Part shown: positions 1 through 9,800 of the stretch, piece by piece
How the letters are laid out: every line of letters starts with the position of its first letter
Position numbering within the stretch: the first letter of the stretch is position 1
Source of the DNA: Vibrio hannami
GTDB lineage: Bacteria; Pseudomonadota; Gammaproteobacteria; Enterobacterales; Vibrionaceae
Direction: 5' to 3'
Length of the DNA stretch: 64,000 bases
Assembly: GCF_029589055.1 (NCBI RefSeq)
Contig: NZ_JARQZP010000003.1
Span: 1,922,001 to 1,986,000 of the forward strand
Translations under genes and position numbers: made by a program
Notes under the pieces: model-generated
What the model was told of the DNA's origin: nothing
Database searches by the model: none
The model's input: only the letters and a program-made list of their open reading frames with translations

Positions 1-1274
1 CGGTTATACTCTGAGTCGTGCTTTAGCTCTTTGTAAGCCGTTTTTGAGTTGGCGATAACGTCATCTAGGCGAATACGGTCTTCGCTGATATCGTTTGTGC
101 CATTGTTTTCGGAAGCTTTCAGCTGGTCTATTTGAGCTTGTAGTGCCGCAACTTGATCTGCGCCGTCAGCACGGATAGAAGCGTTTACGCTTGTTAATGC
201 AGTTTCCATTTTAGCAACCTCACGGCCACCAGCAGCGTATAGTTTGCCTTCAGAAGCTGTAACAGCAGCAGCACCATCAGCACGGATAGAGTCGTTTACG
301 CTAGTAAGAGCAGTTTCCATCTTAGCAACTTCGCGGCTACCAGCAGCGTATAGTTTGCCTTCGGAAGCTTTAACAGCAGCAGCGCCATCAGCACGGATAG
401 AGTCGTTTACGCTAGTAAGAGCAGTTTCCATCTTAGCTACCTCACGGCCACCAGCAGCGTATAGTTTGCCTTCAGAAGCTTTAACAGCAGCAGCGCCATC
501 AGCACGGATAGAGTCGTTTACGCTAGTAAGAGCAGTTTCCATCTTAGCAACTTCGCGGCTACCAGCAGCGTATAGTTTGCCTTCAGAAGCTTTAACAGCA
601 GCAGCGCCATCAGCACGGATAGAGTCGTTTACGCTAGTAAGGGCAGTTTCTAGCTTAGTAACTTCACGGTCACCTGCTGCGTATAGCTTGTCAGATGATT
701 TAGCGATACGAGCGTCAACTTCTTTACTGATGATACGAGCAGGATCGTTTTCTTCCTGGTATTTCTCAAGCTCTTTTACAGCTTTGTGGTTTGCTTCGAT
801 AGCTTTTTCGATATCCTGACCGTCCCACTTGTAGTTGTCGGTAACGATCTTGTTTAGTTCGCTATTAGATAGACCAACATCCATATTGTTATCACGAGCA
901 TAAGCCGCTGCATCGGCAATTAGAGAGTTTGATGCACTCATCGCTTTATCTGCATACACAGGGTTGCCATCGTGCTTAACGAATACGTTCTTTAATGCTT
1001 CACGAATTGCTTCACCGTTACCGCTTTCGTGTGCATCACGAACTAGTTCAAACGCGATTTCGCGACGCTCTTCACGAGAGTCAGCACCACCAGTTACATA
1101 GCGTGTAAATTTTTCGCCCAGATTAGGGTCGATTTCAGAGATCTTCTCTGCAACCTTGTTGTATGAATGAGTCAGTCTGGCGCCATCACCAAAGCCGTTC
1201 AGGTTAGCTGACTCCGCAAATGCAGCGCCAGAAAATACAGTAGAAAGAGTTAGAGCTAATATTGTTTTTTTCAT
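1..1274 (-). CDS. Secreted repeat protein, C-terminus beyond the window
   Basis: Reading leftward from the ATG at 1274 there is an open frame of 424 codons that runs off the left edge without a stop. It begins with a Sec signal peptide (basic start, hydrophobic core, cleavage near AFA-E at residues 19-21). A charged, helical region of about 180 residues follows, then tandem 37-residue repeats containing KLYAAG, REVAKMETALTSVNDS and IRADGAAAV. The pattern suggests a long helical or coiled-coil rod, perhaps a surface or trimeric-adhesin-like protein, but the anchoring domain lies outside the window. It is downstream of the KdgM-like porin with an 84-base gap and may be cotranscribed. No function is assigned. 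Confidence 0.8.
   Translation of the reverse strand, partial: MKKTILALTLSTVFSGAAFAESANLNGFGDGARLTHSYNKVAEKISEIDPNLGEKFTRYVTGGADSREERREIAFELVRDAHESGNGEAIREALKNVFVKHDGNPVYADKAMSASNSLIADAAAYARDNNMDVGLSNSELNKIVTDNYKWDGQDIEKAIEANHKAVKELEKYQEENDPARIISKEVDARIAKSSDKLYAAGDREVTKLETALTSVNDSIRADGAAAVKASEGKLYAAGSREVAKMETALTSVNDSIRADGAAAVKASEGKLYAAGGREVAKMETALTSVNDSIRADGAAAVKASEGKLYAAGSREVAKMETALTSVNDSIRADGAAAVTASEGKLYAAGGREVAKMETALTSVNASIRADGADQVAALQAQIDQLKASENNGTNDISEDRIRLDDVIANSKTAYKELKHDSEYN
165..683 (-). repeat. 111-bp in-frame tandem repeat, four full copies plus one partial
   Basis: The landmark TAGTTTGCC (TAGCTTG at the last position) recurs at 240, 351, 462, 573 and 684, exactly 111 bases apart. 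This gives four full units of 37 codons and a partial copy at 165-239. Copies are nearly identical. Copies alternate between two variants (GSREVAK and GGREVAK), so the largest recent duplication looks like a 222-bp dimer. Confidence 0.95.
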
Positions 1275-1358
1275 TGGAATATTACCTATGTGTAAACAGG
1301 GGAGTCCTTTCCCAATGAATTACTTAATAAAAGTTTGAAACGAGAGGTTTAGGTGCGA

Positions 1359-2147
1359 TTAGAACGCGAACTTAGCACCTAGCTTGATTTGGTTGTCTTT
1401 AGTGTCGTGGTTACGAGCGAACTGAACGTATGGAGCAACGCTGTCAAAGTTAGTTAGAGTTGCTTTAACTTCGCTAGTCCAGAAAGAGTTTGTGTCACCA
1501 AACGTGCTGTTGATGCTACGAATATCTTTGTTTAGCTGAGACTTATGGATAGCTTTAGCAGTAAGTGTTACCGCTTCCATGTTGTAACCAACCATTAGGT
1601 CAGTACGACCGATACGGCTTTTTTCTTTATAGAAGTTAGTTGATGCGCCGTTTTTAACGTTTGTACCTGAAATTTTGTCAGCTTCGATATCAAAATCGAT
1701 ACGGTAACGAGCAGATGCGAAGAACTCGCCAAAAGCGGCACCAGCTTCTAGGCCTGCTTTTACAACATCAGAGTTTGGATCTTCAATAGTTAGTCTTGTG
1801 TAGTCACCTGGCTTAAGTGGTGGTAGATCATCCCAAGAGTCTGCGTAACCATCTTTGAACTTAACAACATAACCTAGTTGAGGTTTTACGTAGAAGTTTT
1901 CAGTAACGTCGAACTTGTAAGCTACGCCTAGGTCGATTTCTTTGTTTGTTGTGAATTCAGCAGCAAGGCCAAGGTTTTCCATCGGAGAGTGACCGATTAC
2001 AACGCCTTGAGTGGCACCTTTAGCACCTTCAAAAAAATTGCCAGCAGAAGTACTGCGATCAGAGTAAACCTCTACAGACGTATCTGCGAATGCAGAAGAA
2101 GCGGTGATTGCTGCTAGTACAGCTGATGCTACTGTTAGTTTTTTCAT
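1359..2147 (-). CDS. KdgM-family outer-membrane porin (probable oligouronide porin)
   Basis: 262 residues with a clear signal peptide (cleavage after ASSAFA, about residue 21) and a mature part of alternating amphipathic strands ending in Phe (KLGAKFAF), as expected for an outer-membrane beta-barrel. Length and strand pattern (YVKPQLGY, SARYRIDF, APYVQFAR) resemble KdgM-type oligogalacturonate porins, which let acidic oligosaccharides cross the outer membrane. The intergenic DNA upstream carries GACCAATT and TTGGTC elements like the UxuR sites near 14.9 and 16.3 kb, which would fit control by uronate. It is divergent from the XRE regulator. Family placement is by pattern only. Confidence 0.6.
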   Translation of the reverse strand: MKKLTVASAVLAAITASSAFADTSVEVYSDRSTSAGNFFEGAKGATQGVVIGHSPMENLGLAAEFTTNKEIDLGVAYKFDVTENFYVKPQLGYVVKFKDGYADSWDDLPPLKPGDYTRLTIEDPNSDVVKAGLEAGAAFGEFFASARYRIDFDIEADKISGTNVKNGASTNFYKEKSRIGRTDLMVGYNMEAVTLTAKAIHKSQLNKDIRSINSTFGDTNSFWTSEVKATLTNFDSVAPYVQFARNHDTKDNQIKLGAKFAF

Positions 2148-2550
2148 TAGTTTATCCTAAGTTGTATAGAGTAATGAAACTTGACCAATTCCATGTGCTA
2201 AATGTGAACCTAAGCTAAGTTGTTGGTCTCATATTTGATTTCGAGATGGATGTTACACACTCAAATATCATATGTGAATACTCATTTTTCGTATTTGACA
2301 CCATCTTGATAATTTCCTGACATAGGTAGCTTTGATGTAATGGGAATGTTTCATAAGTGGGTTTTTGAAATCGAAAATGGCAACTTAGCAGTACGGAGAA
2401 GTATGTAAATTGAGCTATTTTGCCTCTCCGAGAATGATGTAAATCTCAGTTTTCATCGCTTTCGATTGAATTGTCAGGGTAACTGTTTTACCTTTGGCTA
2501 TGTTTCATATTTGATTTCAATAAAAATTGTTATAGGTGAGTGATTTACCG
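2148..2550. other. Divergent intergenic region between porin and XRE regulator
   Basis: About 400 bases without a gene. It contains two exact 14-base copies of TCATATTTGATTTC (2229-2242 and 2505-2518), further TATTTGA/TCAAATA elements at about 2262 and 2290, and GACCAATT (2183) and TTGGTC (2223) near the porin start. It presumably holds the promoters of both genes. Confidence 0.6.
2229..2270. promoter_or_regulatory. Candidate inverted operator, TATTTGA type
   Basis: TCATATTTGA at 2229-2238 faces TCAAATATCA at 2261-2270, forming spaced inverted half-sites about 80 bases upstream of the porin start. A copy of the left half recurs at 2505 just before the XRE gene, as expected for an autoregulating repressor. 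The binding protein is inferred. Confidence 0.35.
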
Positions 2551-3195
2551 ATGCAGGAAAATTATCAGGACAGAATAGTCGCTTTGCTGAAAGAGCGAGG
2601 TGAGACCAACGCGAGCTTAGCGAATGGTATAGGCAGAGGTAAGGCGACAGTAGGCAGATACTTGTCCAGATCTGACAATCGTACCTATCCGAGTGTAGAA
2701 GAGATCTCTGATATCGCCCGATACTTAGGCGTTCAGCCTCACTGGCTGGCATTTGGTATTGGTGATAAGTACACCGATGAAGACACAGTGAATAAGATGG
2801 TCACCAGTGAAGCGGTAACAGTAAATGTGTATAGCCGTGCGGATATCGCTAGGTTTCTTGAAACTGGTGAAGCGCCAGTTGTTACTAAGATGCCAGTTCA
2901 TAAAGAACATAGCGGACACTTTGGTGTGGTTTACCCTGCACAAGGCAATATTTCACACACATGGGATTGTGCGGCACTTATCGATACCAGTGCTAACTGG
3001 GTAAATGATGATCTAGTGTTGGCTCGTATCGGTGACAACCCGGTGCCAGACTTTTTCACTCTGGTTAAAGTAGCGGATACGGTTCATGTTTGGTACGGGG
3101 ATGATACTTCGCGAAATCCAATACACTCACTTCCTGAAAGCGAAATTGAGGTGTTGGGTATCGCTTGTTGGGGAACCTGGGCGAAACGTCGATAA
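2551..3195 (+). CDS. XRE-family regulator with S24-like C-terminal domain
   Basis: Residues 1-70 form a Cro/CI helix-turn-helix (RIVALLKERGETNASLA then KATVGRYLS). The C-terminal 130 residues resemble the S24/LexA-like fold of CI-type repressors (SHTWDCAALID, DLVLARIGDN, FFTLVKV), though I do not see a convincing Ser-Lys autocleavage pair. The ATG at 2551 is preferred to the GTG at 2536 because GGTGAG at 2535-2540 is spaced as a ribosome-binding site for it. No phage genes are nearby. It is likely a local regulator of itself and perhaps of the divergent porin. Confidence 0.75.
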   Translation: MQENYQDRIVALLKERGETNASLANGIGRGKATVGRYLSRSDNRTYPSVEEISDIARYLGVQPHWLAFGIGDKYTDEDTVNKMVTSEAVTVNVYSRADIARFLETGEAPVVTKMPVHKEHSGHFGVVYPAQGNISHTWDCAALIDTSANWVNDDLVLARIGDNPVPDFFTLVKVADTVHVWYGDDTSRNPIHSLPESEIEVLGIACWGTWAKRR

Positions 3196-3219
3196 CAGTT
3201 TTTGACTGCACAAGATAAT

Positions 3220-3255
3220 AAAAGGGCGATCTGAATGAACTCAGTTCGCCCTTTT
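3220..3255. terminator. Bidirectional terminator
   Basis: A hairpin with arms AAAAGGGCGA and TCGCCCTTTT, extended by CTGA/TCAG around a short loop, has A/T runs on both sides. It lies between the convergent XRE regulator and PAP2 genes. Confidence 0.8.
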
Positions 3256-3276
3256 AGTTTTGTATGAAAACGCGAT

Positions 3277-4557
3277 TTAAAAACGATTGGTTATGCTGAT
3301 CATGGCCACGTGTGCATCGTAACTTAACTTTATATCTCTCCAGTTACTATGCTGATAGCCATACTGCGCACCCACTTGCCATGAAGGTGTTACGTGATAG
3401 TGAACCCCCGCTTCTGCATAGAATGAATGATCGTCAAGGTATTGAAGATCCATCCGACTGGTAACTGACCATTGTGGTGCGAAGAAGTACTGTGCTTTGG
3501 CCGCTACTGATGGGAGTAACAAATTATCTCTGATAGATTCGTACTTGCCGCCTTCAATCAGTTCCGATTGCAGTTGAATATGGTAACCAAACAGACCTGC
3601 GCCAGCAGCCACTTTCAGGTTATCTTCTAAACGCCAATGCTTCATATAGTTAGCGCCAAAACCCCATTGACGAAGGGATGCGATAAACTCTTCACCATCA
3701 TTATAGGTGTGATCATCTAAAACTAACGTACCGACGATGGTACCTTCACGACGAGTTTCATTTGGGTTTAGGGCAACCTCGATAGAGCTATCCTTGTCGA
3801 TCATGTATTCGTAAAGGGCGCTCGAAAATGGTTGGTTGGGGTCAAGAGGTTCGGAATTTTCAAAGCTCGGGTTACTATCAATATCGCCCATTGAATCATG
3901 AAGATCAGCTCCTAAGTTCAGCGTGAAGCTATGTTTATATCGATAATCACGTGCAAGAACGGTTTTTTTCTTTGGTTTATTGTAGTCAAAAGCCTGATTC
4001 TCAATCTGAACCGTTAGCATCACACCATCATCTTTTGGTACTGCCATAACGTTAACACCATCGCGTTCAAACTCAGATACCCAGTAACGGCTGTTTAAAA
4101 ATGCAATACCACCCCCGGCTAACACATCATCAGCAAAATGACGATTTCCGTGAACGCGACTCGCACCTACGAAAGTGGCAGCCGCATAGGCCGGTAAGCC
4201 CCAGGCTGGGCCATATCGATTGTAAAGAAACGAGGCACCAGAGACCGCAGCCGCCGTGTGTCCGGATGGGTAGGATGCGGTATTCGATTTATTTGGTCTG
4301 GTTCTACCCACAGCAAACTTACCCGTCTGTACGATTGCTATGGTGCTTCCCAACGTATAAGCCTGCTGCTTCGCGCCCTCTGGATCATCATGAACCCAGG
4401 CTGCAAACAGGCCAGTCAAGGGCAGGGCAACCTGAATAATATCCCCGGCCACGACGATATCGTCGTCCACTGAGTCTGTGATGAAGTTGTCGGCATTTGC
4501 TAAAGGGCTAAAGAGAAGAGGCAAACCAACAGCTAAACTAATTTTCATTTTGTTCAT
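3277..4557 (-). CDS. PAP2-family phosphatase fused to an outer-membrane barrel-like domain
   Basis: 426 residues. A signal peptide (to about residue 22) precedes a PAP2 acid-phosphatase domain with all three signature blocks: K80-x6-R87-P88, PSGH at 97-100, and SR(133-134)-x5-H140-x3-D144. From about residue 200 to the end the protein changes to alternating hydrophobic strands and finishes with ITNRF, a typical beta-barrel C-terminus. PAP2 enzymes remove phosphate from lipid phosphates such as lipid A, undecaprenyl pyrophosphate or phosphatidic acid. Joined to a barrel it would be held at the inner face of the outer membrane. The substrate is unknown. Confidence 0.75.
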   Translation of the reverse strand: MNKMKISLAVGLPLLFSPLANADNFITDSVDDDIVVAGDIIQVALPLTGLFAAWVHDDPEGAKQQAYTLGSTIAIVQTGKFAVGRTRPNKSNTASYPSGHTAAAVSGASFLYNRYGPAWGLPAYAAATFVGASRVHGNRHFADDVLAGGGIAFLNSRYWVSEFERDGVNVMAVPKDDGVMLTVQIENQAFDYNKPKKKTVLARDYRYKHSFTLNLGADLHDSMGDIDSNPSFENSEPLDPNQPFSSALYEYMIDKDSSIEVALNPNETRREGTIVGTLVLDDHTYNDGEEFIASLRQWGFGANYMKHWRLEDNLKVAAGAGLFGYHIQLQSELIEGGKYESIRDNLLLPSVAAKAQYFFAPQWSVTSRMDLQYLDDHSFYAEAGVHYHVTPSWQVGAQYGYQHSNWRDIKLSYDAHVAMISITNRF

Positions 4558-4726
4558 ATTGTTCTTACTTATGATTTACATGTGTATATAATGACATGCG
4601 GCAATCTTGTGTGTGTATGCATATTTACAATAAATGTGATTTTTACTTAAAAAGTATTAAAAAATATACACTTGAGAGTAACACAGGTTTATTTTGTTAC
4701 GAAACCCCGATGTAAAAGGATGAATG

Positions 4727-6427
4727 ATGAAAAGAGTAGCAATCACCTCTCTATTAGCTTGTTTGAGCTTTGGCGTATACGCAGAGGTTAAAGCGGACGC
4801 TGATTATATCTATTACAACGCAAACGTATACACCGTTAATGATGCTCAGCCATGGGCGGAAGCATTTGCTGTAGAGAACGGGAAGATTATTTACGTTGGT
4901 GATATTGCAGGAACAGGTAAATATAAGGGCAAATCGACAAAGTTTGTAAACCTGAACGAAAAAATGGTGATGCCGGGTATTGTGGACGAGCATATTCACC
5001 CTGATATGGGCGCGGACAACTACCTTAACATTTTTGTCTCACCGATGGACTCCTGGGAAACTGTCACCAAAAAGTTGAAAGAGTATCGCGCTAAGTATCC
5101 TGACAAAAAATGGATATACGGCGGTAACCTTAACTGGTTAGCTGACAATGGCGAGGTGATATCGGGTACCGACGTTCCTTCTCACAAATCGTCACTGGAC
5201 GCGATCATCGATGATAGACCAGTAGCCCTTTGGGATCAGGGTGCTCACGCTATGCTACTCAACAGCATGGCACTTAAAGAGCTTAATATCACTAAAGATA
5301 CCGCGCCGCCTGCTGGTGGTATTCTGGTAAAAGATGAAAATGGTGAGCTTACCGGTGTTGTCAGGGAAACCGTTTCGGAGTGGGTAACTGCTGCGCTCGA
5401 CAACCCTTCACTGGAAGTATGGGCTGATCAAGGTATGAAGCCATTTTTCTCTGAAATGCACTCGTATGGCGTTACTGCGATGAATGATGCATACGGTGTA
5501 AAGAGAAACTTCGATGCTTATAAATATCTCGAAGATAAAGACCAGATGAAAATCCGTATGCATGTGAGTATTTCATCTCCGCTTAATACTCCTGAGCAGA
5601 GCGCTAAAGATGCACAGCAGTATCTTATCGATAACAAAGATAAGTTTGCCAGCGAACACGTCTACCCGTACGGTATTAAGTACATCTTGGATGGTTCAGC
5701 AGCAGGTCGAACTGCTGTAATGCTGGAACCGTTTATCGGCACAAAATACAAAGGTATGTTACGAATTCCTCAGGAAGACGTGATGGAAGAGATGGAGCGT
5801 CTCGAGAAGCAAGGGTTTGTTTTCAAAGTGCATGCGATTGGCGATGGCTCTATCAGTATGATGCTGGATAACCTTTCTCAACTTCCTATCCGCGATGATG
5901 GCCGCTATCACAGTATTGCGCACGGTACATTTACTAACCCGAAAGACTACGTACGTTTCCATAAGCTGAACGTGGTGTATGAGGCATCTCCAGCTCTTTG
6001 GTTCCCATCTGATGCGATAGGTATCATCGAAAAAGACATTGGCGAACGCGTTAAATACATGTGGCCAATTCGCCAGCTTCTTGGCAAAGGTACTCTTATT
6101 TCATACGGCTCTGACTGGACCGTAGCGTTCTCTCCAAACCCTTGGCTTGCGATAGAATCTATGGTGACTCGTGAAGTACCGGGTGGTTCAAAGACAACGG
6201 CGTTTGATTTCAGTGCTATTAAACTGGAAGAGGCTATCCAAATTGCAACACTTAACGGTGCAAAAGCGATTGGTTTAGGTGACAAGCTGGGCTCTATCGA
6301 AGAAGGTAAATACGCAGACTTTATCGTGCTGGACAAAAACATTTTTGATGAGAAAATTCGTACCGTGCACGATACCAAAGTATTGCAGACTTACTTTAAT
6401 GGTGAGCTAGTATACGAAGCCAAATAA
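4727..6427 (+). CDS. Exported amidohydrolase, YtcJ-like
   Basis: About 566 residues with a signal peptide (cleavage near VYA-EV) and an amidohydrolase-superfamily fold. The N-terminal beta-sandwich segment (NANVYTVND) leads into the metal-binding motif DEHIHPD, with His near residues 89 and 91. Conserved later blocks are KVHAIGDGS, SYGSDWTV and the C-terminal GSIEEGKYADFIVLD. YtcJ-type enzymes hydrolyse amide or ester bonds in varied small molecules, and no substrate can be inferred here. Two adjacent ATGs (4724, 4727) follow AAAAGGA at 4714-4720, and I chose the better spaced one. It is monocistronic, divergent from the PAP2 gene and ends at a strong terminator. Confidence 0.85.
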   Translation: MKRVAITSLLACLSFGVYAEVKADADYIYYNANVYTVNDAQPWAEAFAVENGKIIYVGDIAGTGKYKGKSTKFVNLNEKMVMPGIVDEHIHPDMGADNYLNIFVSPMDSWETVTKKLKEYRAKYPDKKWIYGGNLNWLADNGEVISGTDVPSHKSSLDAIIDDRPVALWDQGAHAMLLNSMALKELNITKDTAPPAGGILVKDENGELTGVVRETVSEWVTAALDNPSLEVWADQGMKPFFSEMHSYGVTAMNDAYGVKRNFDAYKYLEDKDQMKIRMHVSISSPLNTPEQSAKDAQQYLIDNKDKFASEHVYPYGIKYILDGSAAGRTAVMLEPFIGTKYKGMLRIPQEDVMEEMERLEKQGFVFKVHAIGDGSISMMLDNLSQLPIRDDGRYHSIAHGTFTNPKDYVRFHKLNVVYEASPALWFPSDAIGIIEKDIGERVKYMWPIRQLLGKGTLISYGSDWTVAFSPNPWLAIESMVTREVPGGSKTTAFDFSAIKLEEAIQIATLNGAKAIGLGDKLGSIEEGKYADFIVLDKNIFDEKIRTVHDTKVLQTYFNGELVYEAK

Positions 6428-6450
6428 ACATACAGATACCACTTAATAGA

Positions 6451-6484
6451 AAAATGGCCTGACATCGCTGTCAGGCCATTTTTT
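6451..6484 (+). terminator. Rho-independent terminator
   Basis: The perfect stem AATGGCCTGACA/TGTCAGGCCATT has a 4-base loop and a T run. The A run on the other side lets it also serve the convergent DUF333 gene. Confidence 0.9.
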
Positions 6485-6502
6485 CAAACTAAACGTAAGA
6501 TC

Positions 6503-6739
6503 TTACTTCTCTTTACGAGAACGGTACAGGTCCCACTCGTCAATAAGTACGCCATCTTCAAGTTTGCAGTAACCTAACTGACCATCTTCGGTCTCTTTGA
6601 TGATAGATTCACCACCGACCTCTGCACAGTATTCGCTTGCTGGGTTAGCCATGCCAATTGGTTTTTCAGAAGTATCTTGTGAACACCCGACTACACCAAC
6701 AGTTAGTATTGCAAGGCTTAGTAATTTGATATTTTTCAT
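6503..6739 (-). CDS. DUF333-family small lipoprotein
   Basis: 78 residues. The N-terminus is a lipoprotein signal with lipobox GVVGC (Cys about residue 19). The rest matches the short DUF333 pattern (NPASEYCAEVGG followed by GYCKLEDG and DEWDLYR), with two conserved Cys after the lipid anchor. It is therefore a membrane-anchored periplasmic protein, often loosely annotated as hemolysin-like, with no established function. It lies 74 bases downstream of the RND pump gene on the same strand and is probably its operon partner. Confidence 0.85.
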   Translation of the reverse strand: MKNIKLLSLAILTVGVVGCSQDTSEKPIGMANPASEYCAEVGGESIIKETEDGQLGYCKLEDGVLIDEWDLYRSRKEK

Positions 6740-6813
6740 GTTTTATGACTCCAGGAGTGCAATAAAAGTTTAGTAAGATGGCTGCACAGATACAGCCATC
6801 ATGTCTAGTTTGG

Positions 6814-9800
6814 TTAAACTGCTGGCTTAGCTTTGCCCAGCTCACGTAGTTGCTGAATAACAACAAAGAACACGCAAGCGAATATACAGCCAATAAAGGT
6901 TGCCGTTACGATACCGCCGAACGATGCGAAGCCCAGTGCTTGCTGACCACCACTACCAACACCGTTCGCCAGCATCAGAGGGACAAGACCAACACCGAAA
7001 CTGAATGCAGTCATAAACACTGCTCGTGCTCGCTGGCGAAGTGCTTCAACTGCCGAGTCCTTTATTGACAGTCCTTTCTGCTCACGTAGTGTTTTAGCAA
7101 ATTCTACGATAAGTATAGCGTTTCGTACTGTCATACCAATAAGAAGGACCGCACTTAACTGAGTTAGCATGTTGATGTCTCCGCCAAGCCACATTACACC
7201 GCCAACGATACCGGTTACTGCAGTTGGTACAGTCAGCATGATTACTGTAGGAATTAACCATGACTCATACTGTGCTACCAGTACCAGGAAGCAGATAAGT
7301 AGCGCTAGTGAAAATACAACCACTACCTGGTTACCAGCCTTGATCTCTTCAAGAGCGGTACCAGTGAACTCAATGCTGATACCCTCTGGCAGGTCCATGT
7401 TCTGAATAAAGCGGATTGCGTCACCACTTGATACTGATGGAATCGCGTCGATACCAACAGACTGGATAGCGTTAAAGCGATCAAGGAATGAAGGTACGGA
7501 AATCTCTTCAATCGTTAGTACCTTAGTCGCCGGAATAGTACGACCATTGCCCTGAACGAAGTTTAGCTCTCCCAGTGCTTCTTGATTTTTGCGGAAGCTT
7601 GGATCGTTCTGAAGCATTACCTTGTAGTTACGGCCGTTCATGTTGAATGTGTTGATGTACATGCCGCCCATAAAAGTTTGCAGGCCAGTGATTACACTTG
7701 AGTAGTCTGCGCCGTACTTGTCTAGAGCAAGACGATCAAGATTCAGCTTAAGTGCTGGCTTATCAACGTTAAACTGTGTGTAAGCCATGTTGATGTCATC
7801 ACTCGCATTCAGTTTTTCAAGAATGCCGCCAACCAGTACCGCTAGCTCCGCAGGAGAACGAGACAGAGAGTCGTTGATAGTCAGGCTAACACCGTTAACA
7901 GTACCAAGTTCTGGGATTACTGGTGGTTTAAATGCGAAACCAAACAAACCTTGTTCTGTTTTCGTTGCAAGAATGCCGTTGATTTGCTCTGCCAGCTGAG
8001 CATCTGATACGTTACGTTCTGTCATTGGTGACATAGTTGCAACCATCATCAGAGAGTTCATCTCTGGAGAACTGGTTAACAGGTTAAAGCCACTTGCGCC
8101 AATAACGTTTTTCACGCCTTCAAGTTGCATTACTTCGTCACTCAGCTCCTTAAATGCTGCATCCGTTACAGGTAGAGATGTACCAGGAGGGAAAGAAGCG
8201 ATAACGAATACACCGTTGGTGTCTTCTTCTGGAAGCATACCCTGGCTTAGCTGTTGACCTTCCTGAGCGGTAAGGTAAAGCAAGCCACCAAGTAGAGCGA
8301 TAGATAAAATCGGAAGGCGAACTGCGCCTTTCGTTAGCATGGTAAAGCCACCAATCTTGAATGAGATTAGCTTTTCGATACTTCTTGCTAGTACGCCTTT
8401 TTTCTCGCGCTTCATAAATAGCGCACAAAGAGCAGGAGTAAGCGTAAGTGCAACAACGGTACTTACCACTACAGAAGAACAGAGTACGATACCGAACTGA
8501 CCAAAGATAATTCCCGTCATACCGTCCATAAAGACGGTTGGAGCAAATACCGCTAATAGTACAAGCGCACTTGCTACGATAGGAGATACAACCACATCAC
8601 CAGCTTCGATGATCGCATCTTCGATACTGATGTTCGGGTCATCGTGCAGTTTTACTTCTGCGTTTTCGATTACGATGATGGCGGCATCGACCACGATACC
8701 AATCGCCATAACCAGTCCGAACATTGAGATGATGTTGATGTCGATACCAAAGGCCTGCATAAAGGCGAAAGTACCAACCAGAGATACCGGAATTGCAGTA
8801 ACGGTAATCAGTGTTAGTCGGATAGACTGCATAAACACCAGAGTTACCATTGATACGATAGCAACGGCCAGTACTAGGGTTTCGACTACAGTATGGATTG
8901 CGCCAGCGACAAACTCTGTTGTGTCGTATACTGGCTCAACTTTGAATTGAGTATCGATGTTTGAGATAAGATCTTTAACCTGGCTACCAACATCCATTGC
9001 GTTCGCATCCGGAGTACGATAGATAAAGATCAGAGAGCCTTTACCACTGTCTACATAAGCGTTAGCTACGTAGGCTTCACTTCCAAGCTCAACTCGTGCG
9101 ACGTCTTTAAGTAAAATTTTTCTAGACAGTGATGCGTTACGGATAACAATGTTTTCGAACTGCGCTTTTTCACTCAGACCACCATCAACGGACAGTGAGT
9201 ATTCAAGCTTGTCACCAACAATACGGCCGGCACCGGCAATTTTGTTCTGAGCTGTGATTGCATAACCGATATCATCGATGTTTACGCGGTATTTCGCCAT
9301 CTTCACCGGATCAGTCCAAACACGCATCGCGTATTTCTTTTCACCGACAATCTGTACCTTAGATACACCGTTAATCCGCTGAAGCGCTTCTTTTAGCTGA
9401 CCGCCAGAGAATGAGTTGATCTCAAGTTCGCTAGCTTGTCCTGATTCATCTGTTACAGCAACGGCCATCACCATACCGCTGGTGAATTTTTCTACCGTTA
9501 CACCGTTGGTGACCACAGAGCTAGGCAATTCCGGCATTGCCAGATCAACCCGGTTTTTAACTAGTGTTGCGGCTCTGTCTGGATCTACGGAGTTGTTAAA
9601 CACCACCTGAAGGTAGTAAGAACCATCGGAGTTGTTTGTACTCTTCATGTACTCCATGCCAGGAGTACCGTTAACTCGCTGTTCGATAACCGGAGCTACG
9701 GACTTAGCTACTACTTCCGCACTTGCACCATCCATCCATGTGTAAACTTCGATGGTTACCGGAGATACGTCAGGATAACGACCAATTGGCGATTGCATTG

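Noticed and set aside
165..683. Regular repeats as a possible CRISPR array
   Set aside because: Units are 111 bases with no variable spacers and stay in frame inside a coding sequence.
244..819. Plus-strand 191-residue repetitive ORF
   Set aside because: It is the antisense shadow of the 111-bp repeats; the minus frame has a signal peptide, sensible composition and extends beyond the repeats.
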